The notes beneath the pieces are model-generated. The model was not told the origin of the DNA and made no database searches. It worked only from the letters and a program-made list of their open reading frames with translations. Below are positions 8,713 to 18,900 of a DNA stretch of 64,000 nt, in pieces. Each line of letters starts with the position of its first letter. The first letter of the stretch is position 1. Origin of the DNA: Paludibacteraceae bacterium (GTDB lineage Bacteria; Bacteroidota; Bacteroidia; Bacteroidales; Paludibacteraceae); contig JAGCFX010000047.1 of assembly GCA_017649925.1 (NCBI GenBank), positions 1 through 64,000 of the forward strand. The letters run 5' to 3'. The translations under genes and the position numbers were made by a program.

Positions 8713-10357
8713 AATAGCGGTTATAGCCGCAATGTTGTTGCCAACGGAAGTATTCGCTTGTACAAACTTTTTGGTAGGAAAAGATGCTTCTGCAGACGGA
8801 AGTACGTTTGTCTCCTATGCAGCGGACTCGTACGGTATGTTCGGTTTTTTGCATTTCTCGCCTGCGGCTGATTGGCCAAAGGGCGCGATGCGCGAAGTGA
8901 AAGATTGGGATACAGGACGTCCGCAGGGCGAGATTCCGCAAGTAGAGCATACCTATTCGGTGGTCGGCAATATGAATGAGAACCAGGTAACTATTGGTGA
9001 GACCACATGGGGAGGACGTGAAGAATTATGGGATACGGTTGGTATAGACTACGGCAGTCTTATCTATATTGCCTTGGAACGCAGCAAGACGGCTCGCGAA
9101 GCGATAGAGTGGTTTATTACCTTGGTTAATGAATACGGCTATGCTTCCGAAGGTGAGTCTTTCTCGTTCGGAGATCCGAATGAAGTATGGATAATGGATT
9201 TGATTGGCAAGGGCAATGGAAAGAAAGGTGCGAACTGGGTAGCAGTACGCATTCCGGACAATGCCATCAGCGGTCACGCCAATCAGGCGCGTATCACCAC
9301 ATTGCCAATCAGCAAAAAAGCGAAGGTCAATAAAAAACTGAACTGCGTTTGCAACGGCGATTGGATGTGGGATAAAGATATGATCGCTTTTGCTCGCGAG
9401 AAAGGTTATTTCTCCGGCGCAGACAAAGACTTCAGTTTTCAAGCAGCGTTTAATCCGTTCGATTTCAGCGGACTGTATGTATGCGAGGCACGTGTGTGGT
9501 CGTTCTTCAACCACTTCAGCGATGAGATGGACAAGTATTTTGATTACGCTACCGGCAAGACTTTCCGCGAGACAGGTGGAAAAGAGGCGGGTGAGCATAT
9601 GCCTCTGTGGATTATTCCGAATAGGAAAGTAAGTGCGCAGGATTTGAAAGAGTGCATGCGTGACGAATATAAAAACACGCCGCTGGATATCACACAAGGA
9701 ACGGATGCCGGTCCATGGAACAGCAAGTTGCGTTACGGAGGTTTAGGCTTCAAGGTGGATTCCGTTCAATATTGGTATGAGCGTCCGACGGCTACGCAGC
9801 AAACGGCATGGTCATTCGTGGCACAGATGCGTAAAGACAAGGAAGGTATCTTCTGGTTTGGCGTAGACGATGCGGCTTGCAGTTGCTATGCACCTATGTT
9901 CTGTCGAATCAATCACGTGCCGGAGTGCTTTGAGGAAGGTAACGGCGACAGTTATACTTTCAGTCCGACGAGCGCATGGTGGACATTCAATCTGGTAGCG
10001 AACTGGGCATATACCAAGTATAGCCGCATGTATCCGCATATTCGCGAGATGCAACAGGTTTGGGATGATAAGTTCAATACTCAAATCGCGGGTGTAGATG
10101 AGAAGATAGCAGGAATGAAGGAAGAAGATGTTCGTTCGTTCTTAACCCATTATTCTTGTTCTCAGGCAGAAAATCTTGTTGCCGATTGGCAGAGATTGTA
10201 CATCTATCTTGTTACGAAGTTTATTGACGGACAAGAGCGCAAAGAAGAGAACGGAGAATTCAAACGTAATCAATACGGCAACAGTTGCGGGCCGAACAGA
10301 ATAGCTTTTCCGGAGGATTTCTTGAAAAAGATTTCGCCGGAGATTACTCACGAATAA
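8696..10357 (+). CDS. C69-family dipeptidase, exported
   Basis: Peptidase of the C69 (PepD-like) N-terminal-nucleophile family. After a signal peptide (MKKIIKIAVIAAMLLPTEVFA) comes CTNFLVGKDAS, where the Cys is expected to become the N-terminal catalytic residue after processing. Other family patterns are ADSYGMFG, ETTWGGREELWDT, SFGDPNEVWIMDLIG and FKVDSVQYWYERPT. About 550 aa is typical for the Bacteroidales secreted forms. An alternative ATG lies two codons upstream (8690). It overlaps the glycogen synthase gene and is followed 14 bp later by the small lipoprotein of the radical SAM cassette. Confidence 0.9.
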   Translation: MKKIIKIAVIAAMLLPTEVFACTNFLVGKDASADGSTFVSYAADSYGMFGFLHFSPAADWPKGAMREVKDWDTGRPQGEIPQVEHTYSVVGNMNENQVTIGETTWGGREELWDTVGIDYGSLIYIALERSKTAREAIEWFITLVNEYGYASEGESFSFGDPNEVWIMDLIGKGNGKKGANWVAVRIPDNAISGHANQARITTLPISKKAKVNKKLNCVCNGDWMWDKDMIAFAREKGYFSGADKDFSFQAAFNPFDFSGLYVCEARVWSFFNHFSDEMDKYFDYATGKTFRETGGKEAGEHMPLWIIPNRKVSAQDLKECMRDEYKNTPLDITQGTDAGPWNSKLRYGGLGFKVDSVQYWYERPTATQQTAWSFVAQMRKDKEGIFWFGVDDAACSCYAPMFCRINHVPECFEEGNGDSYTFSPTSAWWTFNLVANWAYTKYSRMYPHIREMQQVWDDKFNTQIAGVDEKIAGMKEEDVRSFLTHYSCSQAENLVADWQRLYIYLVTKFIDGQERKEENGEFKRNQYGNSCGPNRIAFPEDFLKKISPEITHE

Positions 10358-10371
10358 AAAACAGAAAGACA

Positions 10372-10641
10372 ATGAAAAAGCGTTTTTTAACTTATGTAAA
10401 CATTCTCCTTGGAGCAATGACCCTTGGATTGATTGGTTGTCACAGCAGTAAACAAGCTTTGGTAAAATACGGTGTGTCACCAGAGCCGGAGAAATACGGT
10501 CCTCCTGCAGAAATGATTGCGATGTACGGCGTGCCTGTTGTTACTCAGGAAGAACAACCGAGAGACACCGTGGCTCCGATAGAAGAACTGGACAGACCCA
10601 TGCTTAAATACGGTGTACCACCGTCATTGCGTAACAGATGA
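10372..10641 (+). CDS. small YG-motif lipoprotein, putative radical SAM substrate
   Basis: An 89-aa lipoprotein. The signal sequence ends in lipobox LIGC (Cys23). The 67-residue mature part has no other cysteine and four related motifs: KYGVS (32-36), KYGPP (41-45), MYGVP (51-55) and KYGVP (79-83). The start at 10372 is chosen because it yields the lipoprotein signal; upstream in-frame codons fall inside the C69 gene. Its stop overlaps the ATG of a radical SAM/SPASM enzyme by 4 nt. I recall a Bacteroidetes family pair annotated as an rSAM/lipoprotein system that fits this arrangement. A role as modification substrate is inferred from this pairing and is not proven. Confidence 0.8.
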   Translation: MKKRFLTYVNILLGAMTLGLIGCHSSKQALVKYGVSPEPEKYGPPAEMIAMYGVPVVTQEEQPRDTVAPIEELDRPMLKYGVPPSLRNR

Positions 10642-11708
10642 AATTAAGATTAAAAATAGCATTATGGTTGGAACATCTGCGTCGGCAGAACTTGAAAGAG
10701 TTACATCCGCTGCGTCAGTTGTTTTGGGAATCCACGTTGCGTTGCAATGTACATTGTCTGCATTGCGGAAGTGATTGTGTGGCTTCTGTAGAAACGCCGG
10801 ATATGCCTGCGGAGGACTTTTTGAAAGTAATAGATACCGAAGTGACGCCGCATGTAGATCCGCACAAAGTGATGGTGATTATCTCCGGTGGCGAACCGCT
10901 GATGCGCAAAGATTTGGCGGATATCGGTCGTGCGCTGCGCGATCGCGAATATCCGTGGGGTATGGTAACGAACGGCTTGGCACTGACCGAGAAGAAGTTC
11001 CGCGAGTTACGTGAAGCAGGTTTGCGTTCGATGACTGTTTCGTTGGATGGCTTGCAGGAAGACCATGTATGGCTTCGCCAGCACCCGTTGGCTTTTGAAG
11101 GTGCCTGCCGCGCTATCAAACTTTGCGCTGCAGACAAGAAACTGGTATGGGATGTAGTGACTTGCGTGAACCAACGAACGATAGACCATTTGTCGGAAAT
11201 ACGCGATCTGCTATGGAGTTTAGGCGTGCGTGATTGGCGTGTATTCGGAATTGATCCGATGGGTAGAGCGGCAGAGAATCCGGAATTGATATTGAATGAT
11301 GAGCAATTCAAATATTTGATGGATTTTATTGCTTCTGAGCGCGAAGCGGGACGGCATGTATCGTATTCCTGCGAAGGATATTTAGGCGAATATGAAGGGC
11401 GAGTGCGCGATTATCTGTATCAATGTGCGGCGGGAATAAGTGTAGCATCGATATTGATAGACGGCAGCATTTCTGCGTGCACAAGTATTCGCGGCAAATA
11501 TTATCAAGGCAATATATACAAAGACTCGTTCTGGGATGTTTGGGAAAACGGTTTCAAACCCTATCGTGACAGAAGTTGGATGCGGAAATTGGAACCATGC
11601 AAAGATTGCAAAGCATTCGCGTTCTGTGAAGGAAACGGTATGCACCTGCGGCGTGAAGACGGAAGTCTGATGTTGTGCCATTTGGATAGATTGGGATTGA
11701 GAGATTAG
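10638..11708 (+). CDS. radical SAM/SPASM enzyme of a lipoprotein maturation system
   Basis: 356-aa radical SAM protein. The CX3CX2C cluster is CNVHCLHC (Cys36, 40, 43). The GGE motif appears as ISGGEPLMRKD, followed by VTNGLAL and TVSLDGLQEDH. A C-terminal SPASM region carries C-x2-G...DG-x4-C and then CKDCKAFAFCEGNGM, with a last Cys in LMLCH, enough to hold auxiliary Fe-S clusters. SPASM enzymes usually modify ribosomally made peptides or proteins. The 4-nt overlap with the YG-motif lipoprotein points to that product as substrate. It is followed by an HMA-domain protein 9 bp downstream. The reaction catalysed is unknown. Confidence 0.88.
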   Translation: MKLRLKIALWLEHLRRQNLKELHPLRQLFWESTLRCNVHCLHCGSDCVASVETPDMPAEDFLKVIDTEVTPHVDPHKVMVIISGGEPLMRKDLADIGRALRDREYPWGMVTNGLALTEKKFRELREAGLRSMTVSLDGLQEDHVWLRQHPLAFEGACRAIKLCAADKKLVWDVVTCVNQRTIDHLSEIRDLLWSLGVRDWRVFGIDPMGRAAENPELILNDEQFKYLMDFIASEREAGRHVSYSCEGYLGEYEGRVRDYLYQCAAGISVASILIDGSISACTSIRGKYYQGNIYKDSFWDVWENGFKPYRDRSWMRKLEPCKDCKAFAFCEGNGMHLRREDGSLMLCHLDRLGLRD

Positions 11709-11717
11709 AGATTTGTA

Positions 11718-12014
11718 ATGAGAAGGATATTGATTATATTATTGTCGCTGCTGCCCATGATAGGCGTTATGGCAAGCAAGCCGGAGAAGCCGGCTACCAA
11801 AGAAACGGTGGTATTGACGTGTGATCTGCATTGTCAGGGTTGCTGCGATAAGATAATGAAGAATATCGCGTGGGAGAAAGGCGTGAAAGATATCGTATGT
11901 GATTTGAAGACGAAAACGGTAGCGGTAACATACGATCCGCGCAAGACGGACGTGGAAACATTGCTCAAAGCATTTGAGCGAATTGGCAAGCCCGCGAAAG
12001 TGAAGAAAGCATGA
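11718..12014 (+). CDS. exported heavy-metal-associated (HMA) domain protein
   Basis: 98 aa. The N-terminal 19 residues form a signal peptide (MRRILIILLSLLPMIGVMA). An HMA-like beta-alpha-beta domain follows, with CDLHCQGCCDKI (Cys35, 39, 42, 43) in place of the usual MxCxxC metal site, then VCDLKTKTVAVTYDPRKT. Such domains bind copper or related soft metals; here it would act in the periplasm. The extra adjacent cysteine could alter metal choice. It overlaps the next gene by 4 nt (ATGA), so the two are probably translationally coupled. Confidence 0.85.
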   Translation: MRRILIILLSLLPMIGVMASKPEKPATKETVVLTCDLHCQGCCDKIMKNIAWEKGVKDIVCDLKTKTVAVTYDPRKTDVETLLKAFERIGKPAKVKKA

Positions 12015-12910
12015 GACGATGGTTGGTTTTTCATATGGTTTTGATGTTGGCGCTGGGAACGGCGCAGGCAGAAGTATGGAAGCAAATCAACGTGCTGACG
12101 AAGCATTATTTGTCGCTGAACGGTAACATTGGTTACTATTCGCTATTGGAGAATATGGAGGATGTCCGTACGCGCGGAGGCGCGGGCGGCTCGCTCGGAA
12201 TAGGATATGAGATGAGGTATAATCATTTCTGGTTTGGTTTGGGATTGGATTTCCAATACGGCAGTTCAACGATGACAACAGCGGGATATAATGTGGACCG
12301 TGAGATTATAGATACGCAAGGCAAACATGTGAACTTCCATTATGATGTGCAGAGTTATTCCGATACACAGCATGATTTGCGTTTCGGTTTGCCGATATTG
12401 TTCGGATTTTATACGAACGGTATTTATGGCGGAGCGGGATTTAAGTTCTCTGTAGCACCTTATACCGCCACAACGCCATCTATCACCTATCGCACGACCG
12501 GCGATTATGACCGATATATTGATCCGTTTGAAGATATGCCTAACCATTTCTATACAGAATATACGGTTAACGGGCATAGCCAGATAAAGATTGTTCCGCA
12601 AGCACATGTGGTAGCGGAATTGGGATATGATATTTTGAATAAGGAGCGCATGAGTGCTTATGCGTTGTGCTCGGTGCTTAAGATTGCGGCTTACATGGAA
12701 TACGGGTTGAACAGTTGTATGAAAGGAACGATACATGAGGGAGATACATATGACGTGGATCCGACGAATCCGGTGATACTGAATCCGAGTTCATACTATG
12801 CGAATAAAGATCTGCGCGGTGCGCGAATTGTGCCGCTTTTTGTAGGAGTAAAAGTGACGTTTATGTTGCGCATCAAGACAGCTGATTGTCGATGCGACGG
12901 AGCGATATAA
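12011..12910 (+). CDS. outer-membrane beta-barrel-like protein
   Basis: 299 aa with a signal peptide (MRRWLVFHMVLMLALGTAQA). The mature protein shows alternating amphipathic strands rich in Gly and aromatics (YLSLNGNIGYYSLL, SLGIGYEMRYNHFWFGLGL, FGLPILFGFYTNGIYGGAG) and a last strand VPLFVGVKVTFML, as in 8- to 12-stranded Bacteroidetes barrels. The short tail after it (CRCDGAI) is unusual because barrels commonly end in an aromatic residue. It closes the radical SAM/HMA cassette, and may be a porin-like or assembly partner; no function can be assigned. Confidence 0.65.
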   Translation: MRRWLVFHMVLMLALGTAQAEVWKQINVLTKHYLSLNGNIGYYSLLENMEDVRTRGGAGGSLGIGYEMRYNHFWFGLGLDFQYGSSTMTTAGYNVDREIIDTQGKHVNFHYDVQSYSDTQHDLRFGLPILFGFYTNGIYGGAGFKFSVAPYTATTPSITYRTTGDYDRYIDPFEDMPNHFYTEYTVNGHSQIKIVPQAHVVAELGYDILNKERMSAYALCSVLKIAAYMEYGLNSCMKGTIHEGDTYDVDPTNPVILNPSSYYANKDLRGARIVPLFVGVKVTFMLRIKTADCRCDGAI

Positions 12911-12924
12911 AAATGAGTGTTCAG

Positions 12925-12979
12925 ACTCGATAACGGCTCGATGTTGACTCGATGTTGGCTCGAAGTCGGTTCGAAAACA
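12925..12979. repeat. 11-bp periodic degenerate repeat array A (5 units)
   Basis: Five consecutive 11-bp units beginning at 12925, 12936, 12947, 12958 and 12969, each carrying (C/T)TCGA at the same offset (actcgataacg, gctcgatgttg, actcgatgttg, gctcgaagtcg, gttcgaaaaca). The array fills most of the 77-bp gap between the barrel gene and the giant repeat gene, ending 8 bp before the ATG at 12988. No coding or hairpin explanation is evident. Confidence 0.85.
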
Positions 12980-12987
12980 GGAAGAAA

Positions 12988-15900
12988 ATGACAGAAAAGT
13001 CATTACATAGAATTACATTATTCTGCAGCCTATTGGCAGCAGCATTGTTCGTGCGGCCGGGAGTAGCGAAAGCAGAATGTCCGGATTGGTATGATTTGAC
13101 AGGCAGTCACGTGCGGTGCGAAACGGCTCCTTATCACTCTCGCCAAACAGGCACGGGCTGGACCACCCAAGTGGTGGATGAAGGCCCGGATGACATCCGT
13201 AGCCGCCATACAGTACATCGTGATGGTAATGAGCAAGATGCCCGTACGACGAATAATGGAACTCAGCCGGGATTACATACTGTACCCGCAGGCGAATTGG
13301 CATCTGTTCGTTTGGGAAACTGGTTGGACGGACGTGTGACAGGTGCAGCTAATGAAACCGGTCAGGCGGAACGTATCACCTATACCTTTAGGGTCACAGA
13401 GGATAACAAGTATATTCTACTGCGCTATGCTATCGTATGGCAAGACCCGCACAACCACAATGATATAGTTCCGAGTTTTCAGTTGGAGACTTTCCTTGGC
13501 GCAACGGGAAATACGCTGATAAGTGGACTGTGTTATAATTTTGACTACGATGCAGTCACTACTCAGGTAGATCATACCAATGATTGGGATACCGATTGCC
13601 GTATCTGCGCATACACGCGTCAAGGAACTTCGCAAGGAAACTATTATTACTATTATAACTATCGAAGAGTAGAAGATTGCCCCGAGTTTACATGGCGTCA
13701 CGAGACCCAGTTGGTGTCATGGCGTGATTGGCGTACACGCTTGATCAACCTGGAGGATTATGTGGGACAAATAGTTCGTTTGCGTTTCACAAGTTCGGAC
13801 TGCGGTTATGTGGAGCACTGGGGTTATTCGTACTTCACTCTGCGTTGTTTGGAGGCCAATCTGTATTCTCCTACCTGCGGCGGACCAACCGAGACGCGCA
13901 CCTTCACGGCTCCAACAGGATTGAATTACATATGGTACAAAGTCAATGATGATCCGGGACATACGCGAACCGAACTCTTATCTGAATCAAGCAATACACT
14001 CACGGTCTTGAATGATGGTCAGATGTATGAGTGTTATATTGCTTCTCCGGAGAATGCTAACTGTCATATTTCTCTTTATGCCAAGGCTGAACCGCGTTTA
14101 CCGTTAGCATCGTTTACGATAGACAAGCATGAGGATTGTGTTGATACCTTATTCCTGATAGATGAAAGTGCTGTTTCCCGAGATGGCGTAGTACCGCTTT
14201 ATCCGCATGAGGACGTTGATGTAGTTACATGGGACTTTGGAGATGGTCGTTCAAATGTTGCCTATACAGCAGGAACGCCAATTACATACGCCTACGATGG
14301 TACATACACAATTAAACAAACGGCACGTTTAACGAATGGTAATTGTGTGGATGATTCTATCCAAACGGTAACCGTACGTGGTAGGTTAACCAAGCATGAA
14401 TCAGAAGTGTATGATACTATATGCGGAGGAAAGACATATACATGGCATGGAAAAACATACGATCATACGGGAACATATCCTGATACTATTCCAAATGCTG
14501 CCGGAGACGGTTTCTGTGACAGTATAGTCAGATTGCATTTGAAAGTATGGGACGGGTTCTATGATAATGATATTCGCGATATACTTGCCGGAAAAGATAC
14601 ACCATTTGAATGGCATCATAATGGGAGCAAGCGTTATTTATCAGAGAGTGGTGTCTATTGGGATAGTTGTAAAACCGTGCATGGTTGCGATTCGGTTTAT
14701 CGCTTAGACTTGCGTGTTCATCCAGCTTATAGTATAGATAAAAAGGACACCGTCTGTGCCGGTACTGATTATACGTTCATAGATACTGTATACAATATTA
14801 AAGCAGCAAAGGATACAATTCTTAACAAACGACTACCTACGGCGATATGGGGGAATGATTCTATTATTCATATGCACCTTCATGTAAAGCCATCGTATCA
14901 TTTCTACGAGACAAAACATTTCTGTAAAGGAACGACCTTCAATTATCACGGTAGCGTTTTCAGTACGGACGGTCCGCACGATGTGCATTTCTCTACGAAA
15001 AAAGGTTGCGATTCAATCTACCATTTAACGCTGATTGAAGATCCAACATATTTGATTGATACCGTGGCTTCTATCTCATATGATGACAGACCGTATATAT
15101 GGCATGGTAAGAACTGCTCTGCGACGGGAACATATTACGATAGTTTGAAGACGGCGGATGGATGTGATTCCGTAATTCGTCTTCGCATCACGGTTTATCC
15201 GACATATCACTTCCCAACAGAGGCAATTACTCTTTGTAAAGACAGTTCAAGATTATGGCACACGAAAAATCTTGTCGGAACTACGGTTGTAAAAGATAGT
15301 GTTGTATGGGATAGTTTAAAGACAGTACATGGTTATGATTCAATCTATAGGGCGACACTGACTGTATTGCCGAGTTATCGCAGGACTATAACCGAACAAC
15401 GGGCAATAGGCGAAACATATTATTTCTTCGGAACAGCGATTACTACCGGCGGTGAATACATTCACCGCGGAACAACCGATGAGGGTTGCGACTCTATTGT
15501 GAAATTAATCATCACTTTCCGTCCGACATATTTGATAAAAGATACAGCGTATATCTGCGAAGGACAGAGTTATAAATACCATAAAAACCACAGCGATGTT
15601 TACTATACTGAGGAAAAAGTATATTGGGATAGTTTGACGACCGTACACGGTTATGATTCCGTGTATCGTTTGCAATTGTATGTCAATCCAGTCTATACGA
15701 CACCAATCTCTGCGACTATTTGTCAACCGGCAACGTATGACTTCTTCGGCACTCCGCTATCTTCTTCGGGAACATATACCAAATTGCTTCATTCGCGTAG
15801 CGGCTGCGATTCAACGATTGTGTTGACATTGACGGTTAATCCAAAGTATGATTTCACAAAGAAAGATACAATTTGTGAAGGAGAGTCCGTGCTGTTTGAA

Positions 15901-18900
15901 GGTGAGACAAAAACGGAGTCCGGATATTTTGTTTCTACAACGTATCCATCAAAGGATGGTTGCGATTCAATCAATCGCTTGCAGTTAACTGTTCTTCCGA
16001 AGAAACGCGTTCACCATAGTGTTTCCCTTTGTACAGGCCAATCGTGGCATTGGTACAAGACAGGAGAGGACATAACGACGAATAGGGAAGTGAGTGATAC
16101 ATTACTTTCCGCAAGTGGTTGCGACAGTATTAATATCTGGCATATTTATGCATACCAAGCAATTCGGGATACGGTGCGTGCTTCGATATGTAAAGGTAAA
16201 ACATATAATTTCAACGGCTATACATACACAGGCACAACCGTTGGAAATGACACTATTCGTCAGGAAGGCACATCTTCGCATAATTGCGATTCAACCCACA
16301 TATTAATATTGACTGTCAACCCGACATATTATGAGCAATCGAAGAGTTTCTCGCTATGCTTGGGAGACTATGTGACGTTTAATTCCAAGACATATAATCG
16401 CGGCGGCACGTATTATGACACATTAAAGACTGCCGGTTGTGGTTGCGATAGTGCGTATATTATTAGCATAGCGGAACATCCGCGGTTCTTTACATCCTCT
16501 ACGGTGGCTCTCTGCAAAGACAGCTCTATGATTTGGCATGGCAAGAATATAAATAAGCCGGGTACTTATTATGATTCCTTAAAATCTACGCTTTCGCACG
16601 GGGTGTGCGACTCTGTTTATGAGTTGATAGTAACAGAGCAACTGCAGAAACGAAGTTATCTTACAGCAACTATTTGGGACAATAGCACCTATTCGTTTGG
16701 CGGAAAATCTCTCAATGAATCAGGCACTTATCGCGATACAATATCCGTAGGCGGTTGCGATTCGATTACGGAATTGGTGCTGACGGTATTGCCGACTTAC
16801 GTCATCGACACGACCATTACGATATGTCGTGGAGGTAAATATTTGTTTAACGGCAGACAACTGGAGAATGGCGGTTTATATACCGAAAAATTCAATTCAA
16901 CCGTTTATCATACAGACAGTCTTGTCAACTTGACGTTGGTGGTTGTTGAACCGGACATTCAAGAAAGGATCATTCATATCAGCGATCAGGAAACGTATCC
17001 TTGGCATCGGGAGTCTGATGGCAAAGATTCTATATTAAGCATATCCGGCACCTATGACGATACGATACCTTCTTTGATCCCGCCATATTGCGATTCTATC
17101 AATCGTTTGATATTGGTTCGTCATCAAACATATTATTTCCCGGAAGACAAGGCGATATGCCAAGGGAAGTCATATTACTGGCGAGGGAAGAGTTGTGCTA
17201 CCGATGTGGTCGGAACATTCAATATCTATGATTCTTTGAAGACACATGACTATCATGTGGATTCGGTCTATCATTTGCATTTAACGGTTAATCCGACTTA
17301 TAGCCATGATACGACTGTTTATATCTGTGATGGCGATTATTACAATTTCTTAGGAGCCCCGCTCAATAGAGCCGGAGTTTATTTGGATACAGTACCCACA
17401 ACATGTTGCAGTTGTGACAGTATCTTCCGTTTGACGCTCAATATTCGACCGACAACCACCATTCCGACAGTTGCTGCTATCTGTCAAGGAGAAAGTTATC
17501 CATGGCGGGGCAAAACATTTACAACAAGCGTAGAATATGAAGATACATTGCGTACGAAAGACAACAAATGCGATTCCATTTATTATCACTTGTCGCTAAC
17601 TGCGAAGACCCGCTATGAGCAGACCTTACCGCCGGCAACGATCTGTGCGAACCAATGGTATGATTTCTTCGGACACCCGCTGAATGTATCAGGCGATTAT
17701 GATACAACCTTTACGGCATCCAACCATTGTGATTCCACGTATCATTTGCACTTGACAGTAAATCCGACCTATGTAAGAGATACTACCTTCAAAATTTGTA
17801 CGGGTGATGTGGTTTCCTTTAACGGCAAACCTTATTCTACAGGAGGAAACTATAGAGATACCTTATACACAGCCGGCTGTAACTGCGATAGTGTATATAA
17901 TATCCATATACAAGAATTCCACCCGTTCTTCCATACGGAACATATAGAAGTGTGTCGGGATAGTTCGATAATGTGGCACGGACAGACGATTGTCGGTAAC
18001 GGATTGGTTACAACTTATCGAGATGAGCATAAATCAAAGTCATCCGGCAATTTGTGCGACTCTATATATGAGGCAATCGTTACAATTCATGAGCCGGGAC
18101 GCTCCTACCCGGAAGTAACGATATTGAGTACTACAACATATTTCTTTAACGGTCAATATCTTGACACAGAAGGATATTATAGTGACACAGTCCATGCGAC
18201 AAGCAGTGCGTGCGACTCAATTATTACATTACACCTGAAAGTATTACCAGTATATAACATTACATATTATGATACGATATGTCGCGGTCAGAAATACGAT
18301 TTCAACGGTAAGGAATTGGAGAATGGCGGTCTATACAAAGATACATTGGTATCCTCTCAAGGAACAGACAGTATCGTAAACTTGATGCTGATTGTTCACG
18401 AACCGCGTATCTCATTGAGGATAGAGCATGTCAGCGACCAAGAACTACCGTATCCATGGCACAAGCATGATGGTTCAATTGTGGACTTAAATAGTTCGGG
18501 TGTATATGATGATAGTTTGAAATCAGTAGTGACGGGTTGTGATTCGGTCAGCAGATTGCAATTGGTTGTTCACCAAACCTATCTTATTGAAGAGACGGAT
18601 GAGGTTTGTCAGAACAAATCGTACACATGGCATGGTAGGCCGCGTTCTACCGCCACTGTCGGGACTTTTGACATATACGACTCGTTGAAGACAAATGATA
18701 CATGGCGTTATGATTCTGTTCATCATTTGACGCTGACCGTCAATCCTATTTATAGGCACGATACTACTGTGTATATATGCGAGACGGGTGATTATTATGA
18801 TTTCAATAGTACTCATCTATATCACGCCGGAACATACTATGACACAATCAAGACGGTTGATCAATGTGATAGTACATTTACAGCGAAAGTCATTGTTCGA

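Noticed and set aside
9026..9697. 223-aa open frame antisense to the C69 peptidase
   Set aside because: Overlaps a well-supported gene completely; no motif or start signal.
12925..12979. CRISPR array
   Set aside because: Unit length of 11 bp with no spacers between constant repeats, and no cas gene, rules it out.
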